A DNA stretch of 33,378 nt from Treponema sp. (GTDB taxonomy: Bacteria > Spirochaetota > Spirochaetia > Treponematales > Breznakiellaceae). Positions 26,931 through 33,378 of the stretch are shown piece by piece; the stretch's first letter is position 1; the number at the start of each line of letters is the position of its first letter. A program made the translations under genes and the position numbers. The notes beneath the pieces were generated by a model. That model saw nothing but the letters and a program-made list of their open reading frames with translations, was not told the DNA's origin and made no database searches. The DNA lies in contig JAIRSC010000093.1 in the NCBI GenBank assembly GCA_031255645.1, forward strand, positions 1-33,378, in the 5' to 3' direction.

Positions 26931-27003
26931 GGGGATATAGCTCAGTTGGTAGAGCGATAGGTTCGCAATCTATAGGCCAGGGGTTCGAATCCCCTTATCT
27001 CCA
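26931..27003 (+). tRNA. tRNA-Ala (anticodon CGC)
   Basis: 73 nt full cloverleaf: GGGGATA/TATCTCC acceptor with G3-U70 wobble (alanine identity element), D-arm GCTC/GAGC, anticodon stem ATAGG/TCTAT with loop TTCGCAA, T-arm AGGGG-TTCGAAT-CCCCT, discriminator A; CCA not encoded. Confidence 0.96.
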
Positions 27004-27161
27004 GAACGTTATCAGTACCCAGTAAAGGGGGGATTCGAACCGCAGCCTGCGCCGACCAACGGGAGGAAAAGGGGGCACGGACGCCCCCGGCAGCAGGCGA
27101 AGGCGGGCTGGAGGGAGCAAACAGGAAGTTTGCGACCGGAAGCCGAATCCCCTTATCTCCA
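26986..27161 (+). repeat. 18-bp exact direct repeat of the tRNA 3' end, period 158 bp
   Basis: CGAATCCCCTTATCTCCA at 26986-27003 (tRNA 3' end) and at 27144-27161. Confidence 0.95.
27027..27152 (+). other. Structured element within the 158-bp unit (candidate ncRNA or small mobile/relic element)
   Basis: Closed by GGGGATTCG (27029-27037) / CGAATCCCC (27144-27152). Inner arm GCCTGCGCC (27045-27053) / GGC-A-GCAGGC (27089-27098) enclosing GGGGGC-ACGGAC-GCCCCC (27071-27088). Second arm GCAAAC-AGGAA-GTTTGC (27117-27133). Confidence 0.5.
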
Positions 27162-27247
27162 TTATTTTATCAATAACCTGTGGCCTTTTTTCGATTAATC
27201 CGCCTTCCGGGCTTCCCCAAAAGGTATGTCTTGACCGGCGCGTCGTC

Positions 27248-27276
27248 TTGACCTGTGGGCAGAGACAGGTTATGGT
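27248..27276 (+). promoter_or_regulatory. Predicted promoter of the nucleoside transporter operon
   Basis: TTGACC (27248-27253) - N17 - TATGGT (27271-27276). Confidence 0.45.
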
Positions 27277-27290
27277 TATCTCATCAGCTA

Positions 27291-27315
27291 GTTCCAAAAA
27301 CTGAAGTTTTGGAAC
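27291..27315. repeat. Dispersed TGAA-loop hairpin, copy 3
   Basis: GTTCCAAAAACTGAAGTTTTGGAAC, flanked by AGCT on both sides (27286-27319). Confidence 0.85.
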
Positions 27316-27383
27316 AGCTTCTCATAGAAAAGACGGTCAATTCGGGCTTCCCGATTGGCCCATGTTCATTTTGGAGGAATATA

Positions 27384-28490
27384 ATGAAAAAGTTTTGTGT
27401 ACTGGCCGCCGTTCTTCTCGCGGTTTTGGTTCTGGTTTTGGCCTGCGGCAGACAGGCCGACCGTCAGGCGGGAAGCGGGGATATAACCTGCCGTCTGCTT
27501 ACCGACGCCAGCGGTATTGACGACAAATCGTTCAACGCCGCCGCGTGGCGGGGTATTCTTCAGTTTTACGGCGATACCTGGGATAATCCTTCCAAACGGG
27601 GAACCGCCTACGACGTTATTAACGCCCCGTCCCAGGATATGTATATCCCCCTGATTCAACAGGCTACCGACGACGGCTACGACCTTATCATTACGACGGG
27701 CTTTACCTTTGCCGACGCCACCTTGGAGACCGCGCGGAAAAGTCCCGATCAGAACTATATGATTGTCGATGTTGATTACATCGCGAATCCCAATATTCTC
27801 CAGGCGGTCTTTGCCGAACATGAAGGCTCCTACCTGGTCGGCGTCGCCGCCGCGCTCAAGGCAATCGAAGACAATATCCCCAATCCCCGTTTCGGCTTTA
27901 TCGGCGGCATTGCCAGCGCCACAATTACCAAATTCGAGGTGGGCTATGTACAGGGGATTCTTTCGGTCCTTCCCAACGCGGAAATCGTCGACTACTATGT
28001 GGGCAGTTGGGACGATCCGGCCCTGGCGAAATCCCAGGCAAAGAACTGGTACGATTCGGGCGTTTACATCATCTATTCCGCGGCGGGGGCCAGCGGCGGC
28101 GGAACCATCGCCCAGGCAAAAGAATACCGCATCCAGAACAGGAACGTCTGGGCCCTCGGGGTCGATTCGGATCAGTTTGAGGACGGCCTTTATAACGATA
28201 CCGATTCGGCGGTGTATACCTCCATGCTTAAGCGGGTAGAAGCGGCCACCTACTACGGCCTTACCGCGGTAAAGAACGGCAGCTTCAAGGGCGAAACAAT
28301 CACCCTGGATCTGCGGGCGGACGGTGTCGGCTACGCGCAGACGAATCCGGCGATGTCTTCCGCGGTTAAAGCCGCAATCGACGAAGCCGCCCAACAGATA
28401 AAAAACGGCGCGATTCAGGTCGCGGCGACCCACGCGGCCGCCAAAGCCCTGCCGGGTTTTCCCCAGAACCTGAAAGCCCTGGACGATTAA
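27384..28490 (+). CDS. BMP-family purine nucleoside-binding lipoprotein (PnrA/TmpC-like)
   Basis: RBS GGAGGAAT, lipobox VLVLACGR, DASGIDDKSFNAAAWRGI, YMIVDVDY, YLVGVAAALKAI, FGFIGGI, VWALGVDSDQF. Confidence 0.92.
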   Translation: MKKFCVLAAVLLAVLVLVLACGRQADRQAGSGDITCRLLTDASGIDDKSFNAAAWRGILQFYGDTWDNPSKRGTAYDVINAPSQDMYIPLIQQATDDGYDLIITTGFTFADATLETARKSPDQNYMIVDVDYIANPNILQAVFAEHEGSYLVGVAAALKAIEDNIPNPRFGFIGGIASATITKFEVGYVQGILSVLPNAEIVDYYVGSWDDPALAKSQAKNWYDSGVYIIYSAAGASGGGTIAQAKEYRIQNRNVWALGVDSDQFEDGLYNDTDSAVYTSMLKRVEAATYYGLTAVKNGSFKGETITLDLRADGVGYAQTNPAMSSAVKAAIDEAAQQIKNGAIQVAATHAAAKALPGFPQNLKALDD

Positions 28491-28512
28491 CGGGCCTGGA
28501 TTTTCAGGCAAA

Positions 28513-28531
28513 GCGGCGATTGTGAAGCCGC
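28513..28531 (+). repeat. Intergenic hairpin 1 (GCGGC/GCCGC)
   Basis: GCGGC (28513-28517) - GATTGTGAA - GCCGC (28527-28531) downstream of the binding-protein gene. Confidence 0.55.
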
Positions 28532-28533
28532 GG

Positions 28534-28571
28534 CCTGAACCCGGACGTTCCCGCGAATGTCCGGGTTCGGG
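28534..28571 (+). promoter_or_regulatory. Long stable intergenic hairpin between binding-protein and ATPase genes
   Basis: CCTGAACCCGGACGTTC - CCGC - GAATGTCCGGGTTCGGG: 17-bp stem with two G-U pairs; no U-tract follows. Confidence 0.8.
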
Positions 28572-28589
28572 TTTACAAGGGAGGCTGCC

Positions 28590-30110
28590 GTGTCCGTACC
28601 CGCCATCGAGATGATCGGCATTACGAAGGTTTTTCCCGGAGTCGTAGCCAATGACCGGATCAGCCTCGAGGTTGCCGATGGAGAGATTCACGCTCTTTTG
28701 GGCGAAAACGGCGCCGGCAAATCGACGCTTATGTCGATACTGTTCGGCCTGTACGAATGTGACGGGGGCGTTATCAAAATACGGGGCAAAGAAGCCCGCA
28801 TAAAAAGCCCCAACGACGCCACGGCGCTGGGAATCGGCATGGTGCATCAGCATTTCAAGCTTGTGCACAACTTTACCGTTACCGAAAACATAGTCCTTGG
28901 AATGGAACCGAAAAATCCCCTGGGGAATCTGGATCTTTCGAAGGCGGAAAAGCGCGTCGCGGAACTTTCCGAAACCTACGGCCTTGCCGTCGATCCAAGG
29001 GCGAAAATTGAAAACATCACCGTAGGCATGCAGCAGCGGGTGGAGATTCTTAAAATACTCTACCGTAACGCCGACATTTTGATTTTCGACGAGCCGACGG
29101 CGGTGCTCGCCCCGCAGGAAGTCGACGAACTTCTTGAAATATTCAACAGGCTTCGTTCCGAAGCCAAAACCATCGTATTTATCACTCATAAGCTCAGGGA
29201 AATAAAAGCCGCCGCCGGACGCTGTACGGTGCTCAGGCGGGGGCGCTGTATCGGAACGGTTAACGTCAAAGATACCGACGAACAAAAGCTCGCCGAAATG
29301 ATGGTAGGCCGGGAGGTAAATTTCAGGATTGAGAAAAAACCCGCGCGTCCGGGCAAACTGATCCTCAAAATAGAAGACCTTACGGTAATCGGCTCAAAGG
29401 GCGTACCCGCGGTAAGCGGTCTTTCGCTGGAGGTCCACGCGGGAGAAATTGTCGGCATTGCCGGGGTCGACGGCAACGGCCAGTCGGAGCTGGTTGCCGC
29501 CATATCGGGGCTTTTGCCGCTTAAATCGGGCCGCATATTCCTTAAGGGCAAAGACATTTCCCGCGAAAACATACGCCGCAGAAACGAAGACGGCATCGGA
29601 TTTGTTCCCGAAGACAGGCACAAACACGGCCTTGTTCTGGATTTCCGCGTGGATGAAAACTTTGTCCTTAAAAGTTTCAGGCGCAATCCCTATTCGGACA
29701 AACTGGGGTTTCTCCGGTTTCCCGCGATATCCGATCACGCCATGGCCCTTATCAGGGAATTCGACATACGGGCGGGCGGCGGTCCGGCTACCCCGGTAAA
29801 AGGCATGTCCGGCGGAAACCAGCAAAAGGCCGTCATTGCCCGGGAAATCGATCTTTCCCCCGAACTGCTCGTTGTCGCCCAGCCTACCCGCGGGCTCGAC
29901 GTAGGGGCGATTGAATACATACACCGCCGTATTGTGGAAGAGCGGGACAAGGGCCGGGCGGTGCTGCTGGTGTCCTTCGAACTGGATGAAATCATGGCCC
30001 TGTGCGACCGCATTGCCGCGGTTTCAAAAGGCCATGTAGTGGGCGTTGTTCCGGCGGCGGAGGCCGACGAACGGCGCATAGGCGCCATGATGGCGGGGGT
30101 CGAGGCATGA
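28590..30110 (+). CDS. ABC transporter ATP-binding protein, two ABC domains (nucleoside/BMP type)
   Basis: Walker A LLGENGAGKSTLMSILFGLYE, VGMQQRVEIL, LIFDEPTAVL; second domain GVDGNGQSELVAAISG, SGGNQQKAVIARE. GTG start at 28590 with RBS AAGGGAGG; the 28557 ATG lies inside the hairpin. Confidence 0.94.
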   Translation: MSVPAIEMIGITKVFPGVVANDRISLEVADGEIHALLGENGAGKSTLMSILFGLYECDGGVIKIRGKEARIKSPNDATALGIGMVHQHFKLVHNFTVTENIVLGMEPKNPLGNLDLSKAEKRVAELSETYGLAVDPRAKIENITVGMQQRVEILKILYRNADILIFDEPTAVLAPQEVDELLEIFNRLRSEAKTIVFITHKLREIKAAAGRCTVLRRGRCIGTVNVKDTDEQKLAEMMVGREVNFRIEKKPARPGKLILKIEDLTVIGSKGVPAVSGLSLEVHAGEIVGIAGVDGNGQSELVAAISGLLPLKSGRIFLKGKDISRENIRRRNEDGIGFVPEDRHKHGLVLDFRVDENFVLKSFRRNPYSDKLGFLRFPAISDHAMALIREFDIRAGGGPATPVKGMSGGNQQKAVIAREIDLSPELLVVAQPTRGLDVGAIEYIHRRIVEERDKGRAVLLVSFELDEIMALCDRIAAVSKGHVVGVVPAAEADERRIGAMMAGVEA

Positions 30111-31330
30111 AACAGGAACAGCGTGGTAAACCGGCTCCCGGTTCTTTCAGCCTTAAAAAAAATCTTCTTGAGGCGTTTACCCATTCCGACGGCCTTGTAT
30201 CCGCGGCCGTCGTCGTACTGGGCTTCCTCGTGGGGACCCTGTTGATACTGATTGTGGGCCGGAAGCCATCGGGCATGTATTCCGCCATAGTTCAGGTCGT
30301 AACGGGCATCGACCTTCGCCGCTATGTCTGGAACGTCCGCTATATCGGCGAATGGCTTGTCATGTCGATGCCCCTTATACTCTGCGGGTTTTCGATGGGC
30401 TTTGCCGCCCGGACGGGGCTGTTCAACATAGGCGCGGAAGGCCAGTACATAGCCGGCCTTACCGTCGCCCAGCTTGTGGCCGTCTTCTTTCCCCAGGTTC
30501 CGGTGCTTCACTGGTTTACCGCCCTTGCCGCGGCGCTGGCCGCCGGCGCCGTCTGGGGCGGCGTTGTCGGCTGGTTCAAGGCGAAGTTCAGCGTTTCCGA
30601 AGTGGTCGCCACGATCATGATGAACTATATCGCCCTGTACGCTTCGCGGCTTATCACGCTGAACATGCCCGGAGCGAACACCTACCGGGTTCCCGATTTT
30701 CCCGCCACGGCGATGATCCGCAGCCCGTTTCTGGAAAGGCTCAGCAACGGTTCGCGGCTCAATTACGGCATCTGGTTTACGCTGGCCGCGGCGGTGTTTT
30801 TCTGGCTCGTTATGGGAAAGACCCGGCTGGGTTATTCGCTGAGGGCGACGGGGCTTAACAGGGAAGCGGCCCGTTACGGAGGCATCAGCGTTAACGGCAG
30901 CATTACAAGCGCGATGGCGATTTCGGGGGCGTTTGCCGGCCTTGCCGGGGCCGTCGTGGCCCTCGGTTCTTTCAGCTACGGCCGGGTTCTGGCGGTTCAG
31001 GACGGATACGGTTTTGACGGTATCGCGGTAGCCCTGGTCGGGAACAGTACGGCCTGGGGAACGGTCCTGTCCGGGCTTCTTTTCGGCATGCTCAAATCGG
31101 CCCAGCCGCTTATGCAGGCCCGGCAAATCCCCAAGGAAATAACGTCGATTATTATGGGCCTGGTGGTCGTGTTTATATCCCTGCGGGCAGGGGTACGGAT
31201 CATTGTGAACTGGCAGATGAAAGAAAAAGCCCGGAAGGCCGGAACGCCGGGCGGGGAAACGTCCGCTTCCGGCGGCGCCGATTCCGGGGACGCGGCCCGG
31301 AACGCCGCCCTGACCGGAGGTGAGCAATGA
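30107..31330 (+). CDS. ABC transporter permease (nucleoside type)
   Basis: ATGA overlap with the ATPase; polytopic; FSMGFAARTGLFNIGAEGQYIAGL, SEVVATIMMNYIALY, GLNREAARYGGI, YGFDGIAVALVGNSTAWGTVLSGLLFG. Confidence 0.93.
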   Translation: MKQEQRGKPAPGSFSLKKNLLEAFTHSDGLVSAAVVVLGFLVGTLLILIVGRKPSGMYSAIVQVVTGIDLRRYVWNVRYIGEWLVMSMPLILCGFSMGFAARTGLFNIGAEGQYIAGLTVAQLVAVFFPQVPVLHWFTALAAALAAGAVWGGVVGWFKAKFSVSEVVATIMMNYIALYASRLITLNMPGANTYRVPDFPATAMIRSPFLERLSNGSRLNYGIWFTLAAAVFFWLVMGKTRLGYSLRATGLNREAARYGGISVNGSITSAMAISGAFAGLAGAVVALGSFSYGRVLAVQDGYGFDGIAVALVGNSTAWGTVLSGLLFGMLKSAQPLMQARQIPKEITSIIMGLVVVFISLRAGVRIIVNWQMKEKARKAGTPGGETSASGGADSGDAARNAALTGGEQ

Positions 31331-32235
31331 GTTTTTCCCAAATCGTACTTGGCATGATCCCCTCAATATTGATGATAGTCGCCCCGATACTTATCGCCGC
31401 CACGGGGGGGATGATCTGCGAGCGGAGCGGGGTGGTGAATATTGCCCTTGAAGGTCTTATGGCGTTCGGCGCGTTTACCGCCGCCGCCAGCCACCGGCTT
31501 TTGGAAACCCAGGCCGGGGCGGTTTCCATTCCGCTGGCCCTTTTCCTGGCCGCCGCCGTCGGCGGGCTTTTCTCGATGATTCACGCGTTTGCCTCGATCA
31601 CCCTTAAGGCCGACCAGGTTATTTCCGGTACCGGCCTTAATCTGCTGGCGACGGGGGTAACGGTTTTTGCCTGCCAGATTATTTTTCAGCAGGAACGGAG
31701 CCAGCCTTTTAAACTGGGGATGACGCCATGGATCGGCGGGATTTATCCTACGGCCTGGCTTGCCCTGGCGCTGCTCCTTCTTTCGTGGACCGTACTTTAC
31801 AAACGGCCCTGGGGCCTGCGGCTCCGCGCCTGCGGCGAACATCCGCAGGCGGCGGCTTCGGCGGGAATCAACGTTATTCGTTACCGCTATGCCGCGGTGA
31901 TTGTTTCGGGGCTTCTTGCCGGCCTCGCGGGAGGCTGCCTTGTCCTTACCCAGACTATTCAGTACACGGTAAATACCATAAACGCCAAAGGCTTTATCGC
32001 CCTGGCCGCGGTTTCTTTTGGCCGCTGGCTTCCGCTGGGGATACTCGGCTCGTCCCTGCTCTTTGGGACTTCCGCGGCCCTAGCCGTGTACATCGTCAAT
32101 ATTGAATCACTCAAATTCCTCCCGCCGGAATTTTTTAACGCGCTGCCCTATATTATTACGCTGGTTACGCTCGTGTTTTTTAGCGGCAAAGATTACGCGC
32201 CGAAAGCGTCGGGCCAGCCCTATGAGAAAGGGTAG
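31327..32235 (+). CDS. ABC transporter permease (nucleoside type)
   Basis: ATGA overlap; MICERSGVVNIALEGLMAFGAF, ITLKADQVISGTGLNLLATG, LRLRACGEHPQAAASAGINV, AKGFIALAAVSFGRWLPLGILGSSLLFG. Confidence 0.94.
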   Translation: MSFSQIVLGMIPSILMIVAPILIAATGGMICERSGVVNIALEGLMAFGAFTAAASHRLLETQAGAVSIPLALFLAAAVGGLFSMIHAFASITLKADQVISGTGLNLLATGVTVFACQIIFQQERSQPFKLGMTPWIGGIYPTAWLALALLLLSWTVLYKRPWGLRLRACGEHPQAAASAGINVIRYRYAAVIVSGLLAGLAGGCLVLTQTIQYTVNTINAKGFIALAAVSFGRWLPLGILGSSLLFGTSAALAVYIVNIESLKFLPPEFFNALPYIITLVTLVFFSGKDYAPKASGQPYEKG

Positions 32236-32252
32236 ATATGAGAAAGGGTAGA
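32221..32252 (+). repeat. 16-bp perfect tandem duplication across the permease stop codon
   Basis: TATGAGAAAGGGTAGA x2 (32221-32236, 32237-32252). Confidence 0.9.
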
Positions 32253-32268
32253 ATGGTAGACTATTATT

Positions 32269-32847
32269 ATGGCAGAAATACTTTCCAAACCTAATATCAA
32301 CAAAATGTTTATCCTGGATACAAATATATCTTCATACTATTTTGACGATCGTATTGAAGATAATGTGTATACCATTGACGACCCCCGTCTCACAATAGCC
32401 GCAACCGATAAAGACCACAAAGGAATGTATGCCGCTCTGAACGAGCATATAAACCGTTTTCTCAATTCCCCGCAGCCCATAACTGTATTGGATTATGCCC
32501 CCAACACCGCTGTGGCTCTCAAACAACTTCATGATAGTTTCATACAAGAGTGTCTTGGCCATCTTCTGTTTATCACTTTTATTCATTCAGACGAGGAGTG
32601 CAAATATCTGGGGTTCTCTAAATATGAGGACGCAATCTGGCAAAAATATGAGTTTATTAATTCTTTCCTGCTTTTCCCCTTTATTAATAAAATAGAAATA
32701 CCGGCCGGATTTTTCGTAGAGCAGGACTATATCAACAGCCTGTTTATGACCGTCCATTCCTGCTCTCTCCTGCCGGAAGTCTCAGATGGGGAACGAGCCG
32801 TTTGTACCGCCAGGAAACGAAGAAAAAAAAGTGATAAACCCACATAA
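32269..32847 (+). CDS. Hypothetical protein, AT-richer than surroundings; possible truncated ParA/TraL-like protein
   Basis: 192 aa ORF; MFILDTNISSYYFDDRIEDNVYTIDDPRLTIAATDKDHKGMYAALNEHINRF...VLDYAPNTAVALKQLHD; no P-loop seen; start uncertain (32269 or 32305). Confidence 0.55.
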   Translation: MAEILSKPNINKMFILDTNISSYYFDDRIEDNVYTIDDPRLTIAATDKDHKGMYAALNEHINRFLNSPQPITVLDYAPNTAVALKQLHDSFIQECLGHLLFITFIHSDEECKYLGFSKYEDAIWQKYEFINSFLLFPFINKIEIPAGFFVEQDYINSLFMTVHSCSLLPEVSDGERAVCTARKRRKKSDKPT

Positions 32848-33005
32848 CGGATAATTCCTTTGTGTAAAGCGGGCAAACCGGGACCCGTCAGCCGAACTGT
32901 TGTCCTGTACAGCGTAAACCGGAACTACCTCACAGCCCGTATTCCCCGGCCCAAACGTCGTGTACTGCTGCATATTTTGCGAAATACACTTTTTTTGGAA
33001 AAAGG

Positions 33006-33035
33006 TTGACAAAATTGATAAATGTATGCTACATA
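33006..33035 (+). promoter_or_regulatory. Predicted promoter upstream of the small ORF
   Basis: TTGACA (33006-33011) - N18 - TACATA (33030-33035). Confidence 0.5.
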
Positions 33036-33144
33036 AAGAATAATATGAAATTTTGTTTTTTATAATTAACCAGTAAAACCATTCCCTAAAATCCCAAGTG
33101 GAATTCCCCTTGACAGGAATGGCATGTCTTTTTCGGAGGTAATT

Positions 33145-33264
33145 ATGGAAAACATTCATGGAAATAACGGTTCAATTGTTGATATTATCAATGATCCTTT
33201 TGGGTTTACGCTCAATGAGCCTCCCCGCCGCAAGCGGCGAGGTATCAAACCATACTGCGAATGA
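33145..33264 (+). CDS. Small ORF (39 aa), probably a gene 5' end read through into an inserted palindromic element
   Basis: RBS GGAGG, ATG 33145; MENIHGNNGSIVDIINDPFGFTLNEPPRRKRRGIKPYCE*; the C-terminal part is encoded by the hairpin repeat. Confidence 0.45.
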   Translation: MENIHGNNGSIVDIINDPFGFTLNEPPRRKRRGIKPYCE

Positions 33265-33317
33265 ACCTCCCCGCCCTGAAGGGCAGGGTATCTCGTAAGC
33301 GTTACATCGTTTACGAG
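33219..33317. mobile_element. Consecutive hairpins resembling IS200/IS605-type ends (no transposase in window)
   Basis: GCCTCCCCGCCGCAAGCGGCGAGGTATC (from 33219), AACCTCCCCGCCCTGAAGGGCAGGGTATC (from 33265), CTCGTAAGCG-TTACAT-CGTTTACGAG (33292-33317). Confidence 0.45.
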
Positions 33318-33378
33318 GTTCGTTCTGTAAGGAAATTATTTAACCGCGTGGTCTGCTACCAATTTTTGTTGGCGTTGC

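Noticed and set aside
27083-27100. Rho-independent terminator of the tRNA at GGGGGC/GCCCCC
   Set aside because: Strong stem but followed by GGCAGCAGGC rather than a T-run, so not called an intrinsic terminator.
26995-27297. 100-aa minus-strand ORF across the tRNA trailer region
   Set aside because: Overlaps the tRNA end and structured repeats; no RBS or domain signal.
27161-27384. Purine riboswitch upstream of the nucleoside transporter
   Set aside because: No by-eye match to the conserved purine-riboswitch core; would need an Infernal scan.
27366-29285. 639-aa minus-strand ORF opposite the binding-protein/ATPase genes
   Set aside because: Antisense frame of two well-supported genes; no recognisable motifs.
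29735-31366. 543-aa minus-strand ORF opposite the permease
   Set aside because: Antisense artefact; the plus-strand permease has clear family motifs and ATGA coupling.
32782-33159. 125-aa minus-strand ORF in the AT-rich tail
   Set aside because: Overlaps the predicted promoter and RBS of the 33145 ORF and has no recognisable motif; cannot be supported, though its QYTTFGPGNTGCEVVPVYAVQDNSSADGSRFARF portion could be a gene remnant.
1-33378. CRISPR array, rRNA operon or prophage
   Set aside because: No regularly spaced repeats, rRNA signatures, or phage structural/integrase modules were seen; the two tyrosine recombinases are operon-embedded Xer proteins.

Overview
The window looks like a moderately GC-rich spirochaete chromosome, most likely Treponema-like. 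This is inferred from the gene order, two FlaA sheath genes and a TmpC/PnrA-type lipoprotein operon. About the first 19.9 kb is one long minus-strand superoperon. In transcription order it reads mraZ-rsmH-ftsL-murF-mraY-ftsW-ftsQ-ftsA-ftsZ-xerD-like-TPR-dprA-topA-xerC-like-hslV-hslU-flgB-flgC-fliE-fliF-fliG(partial), with many 4-8 bp start/stop overlaps. The remaining 13.5 kb is accessory or mixed. It holds a two-gene unit of unknown function (second protein with possible PD-(D/E)XK-like and winged-helix features), two flaA genes behind a perfect sigma70 consensus, fba, aroH, a divergent membrane-protein/SPFH-like pair, a tRNA-Ala(CGC) in a palindrome-rich region, a complete PnrA-type purine-nucleoside ABC transporter operon, and an AT-richer tail with an orphan ORF and IS200/IS605-like hairpins. 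The strongest unexplained signals are: (1) a 158-bp unit downstream of the tRNA that duplicates its last 18 nt and is internally highly structured; (2) a near-symmetric divergent promoter with apparently leaderless starts on both strands, plus a third leaderless candidate at 20145; (3) a dispersed TGAA-loop hairpin family (3 copies); (4) the two-gene unknown unit at 20145-21113. All calls are from manual reading; no database search was run.
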